DNA of 64,000 bases. Source: Turicibacter faecis. GTDB taxonomy: Bacteria; Bacillota_I; Bacilli_A; MOL361; Turicibacteraceae. The notes under the pieces are model-generated. The model saw only the letters and a list, made by a program, of their open reading frames with translations, was not told the origin of the DNA and made no database searches. The position numbers and the translations under genes are program-made. Positions within the stretch are counted from its first letter, which is position 1. Every line of letters starts with the position of its first letter. Positions 32,229 through 40,905 of this stretch are shown one piece after another. The DNA is taken from contig NZ_AP028127.1 of NCBI RefSeq assembly GCF_037076425.1, forward strand, positions 2,250,001 through 2,314,000, read 5' to 3'.

Positions 32229-32478
32229 ATTTTCCTAAAAACTCTTTAACTTTTTGAATTAATTCGTCTTCATTATCAGCTAAGATTGGTTTATTGTTAA
32301 TAAACACAAACGAACGATCACGACCAGGACCACAATAAGATTGGCATCCTTGATAAATCTTAGCTTTCGGATCAATTTCTTTCAAACGTGGTAATAATGT
32401 ATTTAAATTAGTTGCCTTACACTTATCGCAAACACGAAACTCGTTTGGCTCTGCAAATAAATCATCTAAATTAAACAT
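32227..32478 (-). CDS. DUF1450 (YuzB-like) small cysteine protein
   Basis: The 83-residue protein has a CDKC pair near residue 17 and the family stretch [22 protein letters not shown], typical of DUF1450/YuzB, a thioredoxin-fold-like group of unknown role. The cysteines could bind a metal or an iron-sulphur cluster, which is not shown. It lies alone between the orphan gene and pta, with a shared terminator downstream. Confidence 0.82.
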   Translation of the reverse strand: MFNLDDLFAEPNEFRVCDKCKATNLNTLLPRLKEIDPKAKIYQGCQSYCGPGRDRSFVFINNKPILADNEDELIQKVKEFLGK

Positions 32479-32534
32479 CGACTACACCTTCCCCTTTTTA
32501 TCAATTTTTTTAAAGTGTATCTTCAACGATTTTA

Positions 32535-32575
32535 TAAAAAATCGGGCTTCATGTCAAATAAAACACAAAGCCCGC
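32535..32575 (-). terminator. pta terminator
   Basis: CGGGCTT pairs with AAGCCCG and is followed on the minus strand by TTTTTT, 11 bases after the pta stop. Confidence 0.85.
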
Positions 32576-32585
32576 TTCCCTTATT

Positions 32586-33551
32586 TTATAATAATGTCTG
32601 ATTCGCTGTAATAACTGCTGTTTTGTAGACATCCTCTGGTGAACATCCACGTGATAAATCATTCACAGGTTTATTCAATCCTGCTAAAATAGGCCCTACC
32701 GCCTCAAACCCACCTAATCGTTGAGCAATTTTATAGCCGATATTTCCAGAATTTAAATCTGGGAAAACAAATACATTCGCTTGTCCTGCTACTTTTGAAT
32801 CTTTTGCTTTTGTTTTCGCAACGGCAGGAACAAAAGCCGCATCAAACTGTAACTCACCATCATAATCAAAATCAACTTGCATCTCGTCTAACACTTTAAC
32901 CGCATCCGTCACTTTTTTCGTTTCTTCTGTTTTCGCTGATCCCTTTGTTGAGAAACTTAATAAAGCTACTTTAGGTTCAATATCAAACATACGCGCTACG
33001 CGAGCCGATTCCAATGCAAATTCCGCTAAATCATTGCTTGACGGATTTGGATTAATCGCACAATCTGCAAAAATTAAACGCTCATCCCCACGTAACATTG
33101 CAAAATATCCAAATGTTTTTCCTATTCCTGGTTTTGTTTTGATGATTTGTAAAGCTGGACGAACTGTATCCCCCGTTGAATGAATCGCCCCTGAAACCAA
33201 TCCCGCTGCTAAGCCCATATGAACTAACATCGTTCCAAAATAGTTAACATCTAAAACGAGTTCACGCGCCTTTTCTTCTGTTACTTTCCCCTTACGTACC
33301 GCGACTAACTCAGCAATCATTTCCTCTAATTTGTCATAATGTTTTGGATCAATAATCTCGCAACCTTCTAATGAATAATGCCCTGCTGCCGACTGCACCT
33401 CTTCAATTGACCCAATTAAAACCGGCTTTAACATATTCTCACGTGCAAGTAGGCTCGCTGCTTGAACAACACGTGGTTCATTCCCCTCCGGAAAAACAAT
33501 GCGAATGTTTTTCCCAATAATTTGATTCTTTAAACTTGTCATGATATCCAT
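32586..33551 (-). CDS. pta: Phosphate acetyltransferase
   Basis: Pta converts acetyl-CoA to acetyl phosphate, the step before ATP formation by acetate kinase. The 321-residue protein is the short single-domain form. It has IVFPEGNEPRVVQAA at the N-terminus, GLVSGAIHSTGDTVRPALQ near residue 130 and ANVFVFPDLNSGNIGYKIAQR near 265. ATG 33551 has AAGGTGG eight bases upstream. The kinase gene is not in the window. It fits a fermentative metabolism together with pflB. Confidence 0.95.
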   Translation of the reverse strand: MDIMTSLKNQIIGKNIRIVFPEGNEPRVVQAASLLARENMLKPVLIGSIEEVQSAAGHYSLEGCEIIDPKHYDKLEEMIAELVAVRKGKVTEEKARELVLDVNYFGTMLVHMGLAAGLVSGAIHSTGDTVRPALQIIKTKPGIGKTFGYFAMLRGDERLIFADCAINPNPSSNDLAEFALESARVARMFDIEPKVALLSFSTKGSAKTEETKKVTDAVKVLDEMQVDFDYDGELQFDAAFVPAVAKTKAKDSKVAGQANVFVFPDLNSGNIGYKIAQRLGGFEAVGPILAGLNKPVNDLSRGCSPEDVYKTAVITANQTLL

Positions 33552-33597
33552 TCAATTTACCACCTTTTGATGTTGTGTTAACCCTATTGTACTATTA

Positions 33598-33641
33598 TTC
33601 TTAAAAAAATAAAAGGTTAATACCTTTTATTTTTTTAAGAA
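33598..33641. repeat. 20-base perfect AT-rich inverted repeat upstream of pta
   Basis: A perfect 20-base stem with a 4-base loop (centre AAAAGGT-TAAT-ACCTTTT, flanked by A and T runs) lies 47 bases upstream of pta and 250 bases upstream of cwlJ. It has the form of a two-way intrinsic terminator, though no gene ends here. It might be a leader attenuator for pta. Confidence 0.6.
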
Positions 33642-33842
33642 CAATCGTCGTTTTTTGAATAGCAAAATTTTCACTTTCCTATATATAAAAAGGCCCCCTT
33701 TTATTGATCCATCAAACTTGAGATAATATATTCTTCCTAACCCCTCAACAACGAACGATGGGTCATCGGATACAACCTCCTTTTCAATTCATCCACTTCC
33801 CTCTTGTTTCACTCATTAACTTTTATTTTTTCATCACCTTTA

Positions 33843-33872
33843 TTCATATTTTCTCCTCTGAGGTCGTATGAT
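33843..33872 (+). promoter_or_regulatory. Possible sigma-E promoter of cwlJ-gerQ
   Basis: TTCATATT and CGTATGAT are 14 bases apart and resemble sigma-E -35 and -10 boxes. Mother-cell expression is expected for these genes. The -10 deviates from CATACAAT, so this is tentative. Confidence 0.35.
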
Positions 33873-33890
33873 GAAACGAGAGGTGATTAT

Positions 33891-34313
33891 ATGGGAGTTA
33901 TTCAAGCAACCCAAAAAGACATTGAATTACTTGCTCGACTCATGCGCGCTGAGGCTGAAAGTGACGGAGACATGGGAATGTTACTCGTCGGAAATGTTTG
34001 CGTAAATCGGATTTTAGCTAATTGCCACGATTTCAAAAACATTAACACCATTCCATCAATGGTTTATCAATCACCTGGGGGGTTTGAAGCCGTACAATTC
34101 GATTACTTTTATCAACGCGCAAGGGATAACGAAATAAGATTGGCTAAAAGGGTCATTAACGGAGAGCGTTTCGAACCCGCAACGACTGCGTTATGGTTTT
34201 ACGATCCTTTTCAACCATCGTGTCCCGCCCAGTTTTGGGGACAATGGAATTCAGGTCGATATGGAGATCACTGCTTCTACATTCCGCTTGAATCCGAACA
34301 TTGTTATGACTAA
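33891..34313 (+). CDS. cwlJ: Spore cortex-lytic enzyme CwlJ (Hydrolase_2)
   Basis: CwlJ degrades spore cortex peptidoglycan during germination, acting from the coat side in response to Ca-DPA. The true start is ATG 33891 (MGVIQATQKDIELLARL) with GAGAGGTGA upstream; the frame is open further back, but without a site. The 140-residue protein is one SleB/CwlJ domain with no signal peptide, as in CwlJ. The catalytic Glu lies in LMRAEAESDGD, and ALWFYDP and YIPLESEH are conserved. It is followed by gerQ after 24 bases, its known partner. Confidence 0.93.
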   Translation: MGVIQATQKDIELLARLMRAEAESDGDMGMLLVGNVCVNRILANCHDFKNINTIPSMVYQSPGGFEAVQFDYFYQRARDNEIRLAKRVINGERFEPATTALWFYDPFQPSCPAQFWGQWNSGRYGDHCFYIPLESEHCYD

Positions 34314-34337
34314 TCGTATCTTGAAAGGAGAGACACT

Positions 34338-35003
34338 ATGAATTATTATTATTCTTATCCTTACGGGGGACCCGTTCCAAATCCAAATGATCCATATTGG
34401 AGATATCAACAACCAAATCCTATGGGGGCTAATTACACAAACGTAAACCCTAGCACAGTGGAACCACCATTCCCATCTGGAGCACCAATTACGCCTCAAA
34501 CACCTACAGAGCCAGGTCAAACACCTGCAGCCTCTAGTGGAGTAAGCTATGCAGGATTCGAACTTCCAGTAGGAAATGTCATTTCAATGGCTCAAGGTAG
34601 CAGTTATTTCAGTCAAGTTTTAAGACTTAACCGCGGAAAAATGGCTACCGTATACATGACATTTAGCGGAAATGATGCGGCAACTGCGCAACGTAGCTTC
34701 TTTGGTGTGATTGAAGCAGCAGGACGCGATCACATTATTTTAAGTGATCCAAATACTGGGCACCGTTTCGTCTTATTAACTGTTTACTTAGATTATGTTG
34801 AATTCCCTGAAGAAATCAACTATTACTATCCACAAGATAACACAATCAACATTGTTGATCCTGATTTATTTGAAAAATTCCCATCATTAGGGGCACTTTA
34901 CAACTATCAAAAACAACAAGATGAACTTTACAAACAAAAATATCCTTACTATAACCAAATGCCTGAAACACAACACGGGTATGGAAATTCTGATCAACAC
35001 TAA
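34338..35003 (+). CDS. gerQ: Spore coat protein GerQ
   Basis: GerQ is a coat protein needed to place CwlJ in the coat and is cross-linked by transglutaminase in Bacillus. The 221-residue protein has a Tyr/Pro/Asn/Gly-rich, disordered N-terminal third, a conserved GerQ core from about residue 75 (LRLNRGKMATVYMTFSGN, then IILSDPNTGHRFVLLTVYLDYVEF), and a Lys/Gln/Tyr-rich tail suited to cross-linking. The ATG follows TTGAAAGGAGA. The cwlJ-gerQ pair forms an operon ending in a strong terminator. Confidence 0.93.
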   Translation: MNYYYSYPYGGPVPNPNDPYWRYQQPNPMGANYTNVNPSTVEPPFPSGAPITPQTPTEPGQTPAASSGVSYAGFELPVGNVISMAQGSSYFSQVLRLNRGKMATVYMTFSGNDAATAQRSFFGVIEAAGRDHIILSDPNTGHRFVLLTVYLDYVEFPEEINYYYPQDNTINIVDPDLFEKFPSLGALYNYQKQQDELYKQKYPYYNQMPETQHGYGNSDQH

Positions 35004-35005
35004 AT

Positions 35006-35041
35006 AAAAAAAGACTCCTTTTAAAAAGGAGTCCTTTTTTT
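35006..35041. terminator. Bidirectional gerQ/ung terminator
   Basis: GACTCCTTTT pairs with AAAAGGAGTC with A and T runs on both sides, serving convergent gerQ and ung. Confidence 0.9.
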
Positions 35042-35708
35042 ATTTAGTTAAGGTCCAATCAATAGGGTGAATCCCTTTAGAAACTAAGAATTCATTAGTT
35101 TTTGAAAAGGGGGCACTTCCGAAGAATCCACGATGCGCCGACAATGGAGAAGGATGAACCGATTCTAGCACTAAATGCTTCCTTTGATCGATTAATCTTT
35201 TTTTACTCCGTGCATGATTTCCCCATAAAATAAAAACAATAGGGGCATCCTTCTCATTCAAACAACTTAGAATATGGTCTGTAAACCTTTCCCACCCCAT
35301 CGAAGCATGGGACATCGGTTGGCCTGATCTAACCGTTAAGGTTGAATTAAGCAATAAAACCCCCTCTCTTGCCCATTTACTTAAATCTCCGCTCGTTGGA
35401 TAAGAACACTTGATATCCGAAACCAACTCCGTAAAAATATTTCGAAGTGAAGGTGGAATTTTTGTTGTTTCTGTTACGGAAAAACTAAGACCATTTGCCT
35501 GATTCTCACCGTGATACGGATCCTGACCTAAAATCACAACCTTCACTGCTGAATAAGGGGTGAGTTCAAATGCCCTAAACACAGACTTTTTAGGTGGATA
35601 AACAGTCTCAATTTCATATTGTTCGTGTAGCTTAGAAAAAAGCTCCTTCATATACGGCTTTTCAAATTCTCGTTCTAAAATAGGTGCCCAATCATTATGG
35701 ATAAACAA
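35040..35708 (-). CDS. ung: Uracil-DNA glycosylase
   Basis: Ung removes uracil from DNA. The 222-residue family-1 enzyme has the water-activating motif VILGQDPYHGENQANGLSF, a central LLLNSTLTV and the minor-groove loop HPSPLSAHRGF. Length is standard. It lies downstream of ecfT (28-base gap) and may be read from the same transcript. Confidence 0.97.
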   Translation of the reverse strand: MFIHNDWAPILEREFEKPYMKELFSKLHEQYEIETVYPPKKSVFRAFELTPYSAVKVVILGQDPYHGENQANGLSFSVTETTKIPPSLRNIFTELVSDIKCSYPTSGDLSKWAREGVLLLNSTLTVRSGQPMSHASMGWERFTDHILSCLNEKDAPIVFILWGNHARSKKRLIDQRKHLVLESVHPSPLSAHRGFFGSAPFSKTNEFLVSKGIHPIDWTLTK

Positions 35709-35736
35709 TTAAATCACTCCTTTCATTAAAAAAGCA

Positions 35737-36510
35737 CTAAAGTAAAATAACTATAGCCAACACTAAAATACCATAAACTAACAGACAAACATCACGCATC
35801 CTAAACTGTAATCGATAAATAGATGTCCGTTGCTCACCTACAACATATCCACGACACTCCATAGCCTCAATCATCATCATTAGGCGTTTAACCGTATTTG
35901 AAATAGCAGGTATAATAATGGATAACAACTTTTTAAATTTATCTTGTAACCTTAATTCACTAAAGTCTAGACCCCGTGATTGCTGAGCATTATAAATCAA
36001 CTTAACTTCCTCTAAAATCATTGGAATTAAACGGATAGAAAGCCCTGCCATAAAGGCAAATCGCTCAATCGATGGGCTTTTAAATAATGTCCTCACACCG
36101 GCCACGATTTCCCCCGGTGACGTTGTAAAAGTTAACAAAGCACCCAGAATAACAAATAACATCATCTTAGTAACATAAAACGCTCCTATCCACAATCCGT
36201 CTAGACTGACACGAAAGATTCCGATCTTCAATAAAAAGGTGGTGCCCTCCGTTAAAGTAAAGAACATCAAAAAAAAGAAATACATATATTTTAGAAACAT
36301 CGCTTGTCTTAAATAAAACGAAAAAGGAATTTTACTAAGACAAAGTAAAGAAAAGGTAAAAAGCGTGACACATAATAGCTGTTCCCAATTGACAGTACAA
36401 ATAATCATTAGGAGATTAAGCACCATCATCACTAATTTCGATCTAGGATCAAACGCATGGTAAACGGAAGAACCGTCAATATATCGACCAAGCCACAGTT
36501 TTTTCATCAT
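35737..36510 (-). CDS. ecfT: ECF transporter transmembrane (T) component
   Basis: The 257-residue membrane protein is an EcfT-type T component of an energy-coupling-factor vitamin or metal importer. It has four to six hydrophobic segments and the two coupling motifs AQQSRG near residue 170 and AMECRGY near 220, which contact the ATPases. The start ATG 36510 follows TAGGGAA. The EcfA ATPase genes are not adjacent, so it would have to share ATPases encoded elsewhere. The neighbour upstream by six bases is a small membrane protein that could be its substrate component. Confidence 0.88.
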   Translation of the reverse strand: MMKKLWLGRYIDGSSVYHAFDPRSKLVMMVLNLLMIICTVNWEQLLCVTLFTFSLLCLSKIPFSFYLRQAMFLKYMYFFFLMFFTLTEGTTFLLKIGIFRVSLDGLWIGAFYVTKMMLFVILGALLTFTTSPGEIVAGVRTLFKSPSIERFAFMAGLSIRLIPMILEEVKLIYNAQQSRGLDFSELRLQDKFKKLLSIIIPAISNTVKRLMMMIEAMECRGYVVGEQRTSIYRLQFRMRDVCLLVYGILVLAIVILL

Positions 36511-36516
36511 AATTCC

Positions 36517-37068
36517 CTATACTTCCTGTAATTTATAATGTTTTTTGAATAATTCAAATTCATTCAATCGTGGCATGACGAGTTTGGCAACAATCCCAAC
36601 AACTATTCCCGTCACTGCACCAAGAGGTAATAAAAACATCATGTAATAAGCGACCGCATTGGTTTTAATTAAAATCATTGCCACGATAATTTGACCAATA
36701 TTATGCATCACGCCCCCTAAAACACTAATCCCTAATAAACTTATTTTGTCCTTCAATAATTTAAAAGCCGTCATCATCGTTGCATAACTTAACAACGCAC
36801 CGACAAACCCATAAGCAAACATCGAAAATGTTCCAAGCAGTAGTGTTGTTAAAAAGGTTTTTAAGATAATGACAGTTAGCATATCTTTTCCATCTAAATA
36901 ATATAAACCAATCACAATCATAATATTCGCCAACCCTAATTTAGCACCTGGAATGGGCAATCTAACCGGGATCATCGCCTCAATAATCCCCAAAACAATG
37001 GCCAAGGATCCAATTAAAATAATAAGCATCATCTTTTCTAAGTTTTCACGATTCCTTTTTTGATTCAT
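36517..37068 (-). CDS. Gx transporter family membrane protein
   Basis: This 183-residue protein has five or six hydrophobic helices and matches the Gx_transp family, often annotated as 'heptaprenyl diphosphate synthase component I', a name that is doubtful. The stretch RLPIPGAKLGLANIMIVIGLYY near residue 36 and GGVMHNIGQIIVA near 117 are typical. Its position next to ecfT suggests an S (substrate-binding) component; the substrate is unknown. The ATG follows TAGGAGGGG. Confidence 0.8.
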   Translation of the reverse strand: MNQKRNRENLEKMMLIILIGSLAIVLGIIEAMIPVRLPIPGAKLGLANIMIVIGLYYLDGKDMLTVIILKTFLTTLLLGTFSMFAYGFVGALLSYATMMTAFKLLKDKISLLGISVLGGVMHNIGQIIVAMILIKTNAVAYYMMFLLPLGAVTGIVVGIVAKLVMPRLNEFELFKKHYKLQEV

Positions 37069-37100
37069 TGGTTAAACCCCTCCTACTTAACTTCGTCTCT

Positions 37101-37109
37101 ATTATATCA
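37101..37109 (-). promoter_or_regulatory. Extended -10 promoter of the Gx/ecfT operon
   Basis: TGATATAAT on the minus strand lies 33 bases before the Gx gene. The -35 region is weak. Confidence 0.5.
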
Positions 37110-37174
37110 TGAGCGGAAGACTCAAATCCCCCTTTTGTTGACAAAATGTTAGCACTTTAAAAATTAATTGAGTT

Positions 37175-37203
37175 TTGATAAAATTAGGTCGTAATCATAT
37201 AAT
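37175..37203 (+). promoter_or_regulatory. Sigma-A promoter of the HIT gene
   Basis: TTGATA (37175-37180), a 17-base spacer and perfect TATAAT (37198-37203). The leader is about 90 bases. Confidence 0.75.
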
Positions 37204-37298
37204 AACTAATTTAACATTCCTTTTAAGTTCTCACTTTTGGGGGACTCATCACGTCCCATCATAAAGATGAACTTCATGGGTTGACTGGAGGCATAAAC

Positions 37299-37718
37299 AT
37301 GCAAAAATGTATCTTCTGTAAAATTAGCAACAAGGAAATTCCCGGACATATTATTTTTGAAAATGAACACGTGTTGGCTTTCCTCGATATTTCTCAAACA
37401 ACACTCGGTCATACATTGGTGATTCCAAAAAAACACGTTGAAGATGTTTTCTCAATGACTGAAGAAGATATGACTCACGTCTTTTCAATTATCCCTAAAC
37501 TAGCGACTGCTCTTAAAAAAACATTTCATGCAGACGGAATGAATATTGTAAATAACAATAAGCCCGTAGCGGGACAAACGGTCTTTCATTACCATGTCCA
37601 CCTCATTCCAAGATACTCATTTGAAGATTCTTTCAATGTTCATTATGTCAATAATGCAGCGTTATATACACCTGATTCACTTTCTGAATTAAAAGAAGAG
37701 ATTATTTCTAACCTTTAA
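37299..37718 (+). CDS. HIT family nucleotide-binding hydrolase
   Basis: The 139-residue protein belongs to the histidine triad family (Hint-like nucleoside phosphoramidase or dinucleotide hydrolase). ATG 37299 with TGGAGG eight bases upstream starts MQKCIFCKI. The zinc-binding cysteine pair CIFC and the triad HYHVHLIPRY near residue 97 are clear. The substrate is not determined by the sequence. Confidence 0.94.
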   Translation: MQKCIFCKISNKEIPGHIIFENEHVLAFLDISQTTLGHTLVIPKKHVEDVFSMTEEDMTHVFSIIPKLATALKKTFHADGMNIVNNNKPVAGQTVFHYHVHLIPRYSFEDSFNVHYVNNAALYTPDSLSELKEEIISNL

Positions 37719-37793
37719 TCTTTCTAAATTTTGTATACGATGTCCAATCCTTGGAATACTAAGGTTATCCTTATTAGAAACGGTGGATTAGAC

Positions 37794-38225
37794 ATGATTA
37801 AAGACGTAATAAATGAAATCACGCAACAACTTAAGCAAGTAAACATCACCCATATTAGCGTTAACCGTGCCCCACTTCAACGTCTCTATCAGACATTAGA
37901 GACCCACGCTATCATCCCGGAAAATTATTTTTCTTACTTCGTTTCCTATGGACTTCTTTTTCTTCATTTAGATACCCATCAAAAGTTGAAGGAAAACTCT
38001 GATGATCGGCAATGTAAAAAAATTATTTTGTACGGTGATTTATTCTATAGCCTATATTACGACTATACCATTCGCCACGCCTTCCCGTTGATTAAAAATA
38101 ATATTTTTCAACATCTAAAAAACTATGAAATCACATCGATGACACACAGTGGCGCGGATAAAGTTTTAAACGGATGGGTTCGCATCATCGCAGAGGAGGA
38201 GGGGTATGATGGGATATCTAACTAA
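37794..38225 (+). CDS. Possible small heptaprenyl diphosphate synthase component I (HepS-like)
   Basis: The gene lies directly upstream of, and overlaps by 20 bases, a long-chain prenyl diphosphate synthase. The most likely start is ATG 37794 (MIKDVINEITQQ), with GGTGG eight bases upstream; the frame is open to 37731 but has no ribosome site there. The 143-residue product has a central IILYGDLFYSLYYDYTI, which resembles a conserved region of HepS, the non-catalytic subunit that works with HepT. It is clearly shorter than Bacillus HepS (about 250), so the assignment rests mainly on position and one motif. Confidence 0.5.
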   Translation: MIKDVINEITQQLKQVNITHISVNRAPLQRLYQTLETHAIIPENYFSYFVSYGLLFLHLDTHQKLKENSDDRQCKKIILYGDLFYSLYYDYTIRHAFPLIKNNIFQHLKNYEITSMTHSGADKVLNGWVRIIAEEEGYDGISN

Positions 38226-39171
38226 ATTCGGATATGATGAACGTTATTTTAACGACCTTCTCATCCAAACGATTGCGGAAGATCCTGTATTAGAAAAAGA
38301 AGATGACCTAAAGACTTCCCTTTGCGAACTTATCGCCAACGGAGGGAAACGGATTCGCCCTCTCTTTTTATTAATGGCAACCGAGTTGGGAGATAAAATT
38401 TCTAAAGAAGATCGCTACTTAGCTGCAGTTGCCATTGAACTTCTGCACCTTTCCTCTCTTATTCACGATGATATCATTGATCATTCATCTGTAAGACACA
38501 ATGTCCTTACTCTTCATGAACGTTATAATAAAACAATAGCGCTCAAATTAGGAAATTATACACTAAATAGAAGCCTTGAACTTTTCGCTTCATTTCCTTT
38601 CCCCCCCCTCCACTTGCAACTTGCGGATACAATGAAACAATTATGCCTGGGGGAGCTTCAACAACAAGATAATCTCTTTAACTTTAACCTCTCATTAGAA
38701 GACTATATCAAAAAAAGTGATCAAAAAACGGGAACCTTAATTTCGGCTAGCCTAGTGATTGGGGGAATACTTGCCCATGCTAACGAGGAAAAGTTAGATG
38801 AATTAAAAAAACTGGGAAGTTCTATCGGAATAGCTTATCAAATAAAGGATGACATTTTAGATTTCAGTGGTGATTCTCCCCGTCTTGGAAAACCCGTCGG
38901 TCACGACTTAAAAGAGGGCGTTGTGACTCTACCGACGATTTTCGCCTTAGAAGATGATCTTCTCAAAGATGATTTATCTCAAATTTATCAACAATGTAAT
39001 TGGGATACTCCACTTCTTGATCTTCTTTGCCAACGCATCAGTCATGGAGAATCAATCAAAAAATCGGAGGAACTATGCCAAACTTATATTAATATTACCC
39101 GGTCTATCGCGAAGAACTTTCCGCTTTTACAACCAAAAATAAACCATTTAATTAGCTTAATTTTTAATTAA
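38206..39171 (+). CDS. hepT: Long-chain prenyl diphosphate synthase (HepT-like)
   Basis: The enzyme would condense isopentenyl diphosphates to a long prenyl chain for menaquinone or a related lipid. The 321-residue protein has GGKRIRPLFLLMA near residue 45, the first Asp-rich motif HDDIID near 86, KTGTLISAS near 184 and the second motif IKDDILDF near 222. Two usual features differ: the Arg pair after the first motif is RH, and the later AGDYL motif is LGNYT. Two ATGs, 38206 and 38209, follow AGAGGAGGAGG. A run of eight Cs occurs at 38601. Confidence 0.85.
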   Translation: MMGYLTKFGYDERYFNDLLIQTIAEDPVLEKEDDLKTSLCELIANGGKRIRPLFLLMATELGDKISKEDRYLAAVAIELLHLSSLIHDDIIDHSSVRHNVLTLHERYNKTIALKLGNYTLNRSLELFASFPFPPLHLQLADTMKQLCLGELQQQDNLFNFNLSLEDYIKKSDQKTGTLISASLVIGGILAHANEEKLDELKKLGSSIGIAYQIKDDILDFSGDSPRLGKPVGHDLKEGVVTLPTIFALEDDLLKDDLSQIYQQCNWDTPLLDLLCQRISHGESIKKSEELCQTYINITRSIAKNFPLLQPKINHLISLIFN

Positions 39172-39188
39172 CACGAAGGGAGAGCTTT

Positions 39189-40001
39189 ATGAGTAATTAT
39201 AAAATGATTGTTTTAGACTTAGACGGGACGCTTATGTCTTCAAAAAACGAAATTTCGCCCAAAACAAAGGAAGCCTTATTAAAGGCACAAGAACAAGGTG
39301 TCATGATTGTACTTGCCTCAGGTCGTCCAACTTACGGAATGACAAAAGCCGCAAAAGAATTACGTCTTGATCAATACCCTGGTTACATTTTATCTTACAA
39401 TGGTGGGCGTATTATCGAATCTCATAGTAATGAAATGATTTACGATAAGTCACTTACACCTGAAATTTGTCATGAATTATACGACTTAGCCCGCGAGATG
39501 AATGTCAATATTATGGCCTATGAAGATGCCGCTATTGTTACGGCTGATAATGATCAATATATTCAAAAGGAAGCCAATATCAACGGGATGCCTATTAATC
39601 GTGTAGAAAATTTCAAAGATTCTGTAACTTTTAATTCTGTAAAATGCTTATGTACAGCTGATCCTGAATATTTAGAAAAAGTTGAAATCAAAATGAAGGA
39701 ACGTTTAGGAGAACGTCTAAGCATCACTCGCTCTTTACCATTTTTCTTAGAGTTTATGCCTCAAAATATTAATAAAGCCTACTCTTTACAAAAACTTTTA
39801 GATCACGTAGGACTCGATCAATCTCAACTCATCGCTTGCGGTGATGGATACAACGATTTATCAATGATAGACTTTGCGGGACTTGGTGTGGCAATGGGAA
39901 ATGCCGTATCTGAAGTAAAGAAAGCCGCCAACTATATCACCTCAACTAATGATGAGGATGGAATTGCCCACGTCATTGAAAAATTTATTTTTACTGCTTA
40001 A
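39189..40001 (+). CDS. Cof-type HAD phosphatase
   Basis: The 270-residue protein is a class II HAD-superfamily sugar-phosphate phosphatase. Motif I is VLDLDGTLMSS, motif II ASGRPTYG, and motif IV GDGYNDLSMI, followed by GVAMGNA. A cap domain lies between them. It follows hepT after 17 bases with AAGGGAGAG as ribosome site, so it is the last gene of that operon. The substrate is unknown. Confidence 0.93.
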   Translation: MSNYKMIVLDLDGTLMSSKNEISPKTKEALLKAQEQGVMIVLASGRPTYGMTKAAKELRLDQYPGYILSYNGGRIIESHSNEMIYDKSLTPEICHELYDLAREMNVNIMAYEDAAIVTADNDQYIQKEANINGMPINRVENFKDSVTFNSVKCLCTADPEYLEKVEIKMKERLGERLSITRSLPFFLEFMPQNINKAYSLQKLLDHVGLDQSQLIACGDGYNDLSMIDFAGLGVAMGNAVSEVKKAANYITSTNDEDGIAHVIEKFIFTA

Positions 40002-40032
40002 CAGGCGGCCCTTGGGCTACCTGTTTTTTTTA
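40000..40032 (+). terminator. HAD gene terminator
   Basis: AACAGG/CCTGTT with inner GCCC/GGGC, followed by a run of Ts, directly after the stop. Confidence 0.85.
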
Positions 40033-40103
40033 TTTCATAAAAACTAAAGATAGCTCTACTAATTGGTTAATCTACGCTCATCAAGTAAGCCCCTTTTTAC
40101 GAT

Positions 40104-40136
40104 GCAAAAAAACAGGCCTCTAAAAGGAGGCCTGTT
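40104..40136 (-). terminator. pflA terminator
   Basis: AACAGGCCTC pairs with GAGGCCTGTT around a 6-base loop and is followed by seven Ts on the minus strand. Confidence 0.9.
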
Positions 40137-40145
40137 CTAAAAGCT

Positions 40146-40877
40146 TTAAATTGCTTTACCTAGAATCTCTTCGGCATGTTTTACAAGTTCATCACTTGGA
40201 GGAAGTTGTCCTGTTAAGGGATAATCATACCCCAATTGTTTCCACTTGTATTCACCCATTGTGTGATAAGGTAAAACTTCAATTTTTTCAACGGTTTTCA
40301 GAGTTTTAATATATGCGGCAGTGTTTTCTAAGTCTTCTTCATCATCGGTCAATCCTGGTACTAGTACCCGGCGAATCCACATAGGAACCCCGGCTTCAGA
40401 TACTAAGCGACCAAATTCAAGTATGTGTGTGTTATCTTTTCCTGTTAACTCTTTGTGTTTCTTAGCGTCGAACATTTTAATATCAAGCATTAGCATATCA
40501 GTAACAGCTAATAACTCTTTTAATTGTTGCTGGCGTTCTGGTGTATTAAACTTTAGATCACCAGAAGTATCGATGTTAGTATGAATTCCATGTTTTTTAC
40601 ACTCTTTAAATAGTTCAGTTACAAACTCCATCTGCAGTAAAGGTTCCCCGCCACTCACTGTGATTCCTCCACCTGAGGCGTCAAAAAACTCTTTATATTT
40701 CACTAATTCAGAAATGATTTCAGAAATTTCCGTTAATTTTCCGTCTTTCATTTTCCATGAATCAGGATTATGGCAGTATGCGCATCGCAGTCCACACCCC
40801 TGAACAAAGACGATGAATCTTAGTCCTGGTCCATCAACTGTCCCGAACGATTCTACCGAGTGTACATATCCATTCAT
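40146..40877 (-). CDS. pflA: Pyruvate formate-lyase activating enzyme
   Basis: PflA is a radical SAM enzyme that installs the glycyl radical on PflB. The 243-residue protein has the cluster motif CGLRCAYCHNP near residue 30 and GGGITVSGGEPLLQ near 68. The ATG follows AAGGTGATAGT. It is 28 bases downstream of pflB in the same operon. Confidence 0.96.
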   Translation of the reverse strand: MNGYVHSVESFGTVDGPGLRFIVFVQGCGLRCAYCHNPDSWKMKDGKLTEISEIISELVKYKEFFDASGGGITVSGGEPLLQMEFVTELFKECKKHGIHTNIDTSGDLKFNTPERQQQLKELLAVTDMLMLDIKMFDAKKHKELTGKDNTHILEFGRLVSEAGVPMWIRRVLVPGLTDDEEDLENTAAYIKTLKTVEKIEVLPYHTMGEYKWKQLGYDYPLTGQLPPSDELVKHAEEILGKAI

Positions 40878-40905
40878 ACTATCACCTTATCTTCCCTTTT
40901 CCCAA

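Larger units (their letters stand above)
33552..33890. other. Divergent gap between pta and cwlJ
   Basis: About 340 bases. It holds the inverted repeat at 33598, a possible sigma-E promoter at 33843 and otherwise no gene I can support. Confidence 0.6.

Noticed and set aside
37206-37436. Minus-strand 76-codon frame opposite the HIT gene
   Set aside because: It is antisense to a clear HIT gene and to its leader, with no family resemblance.
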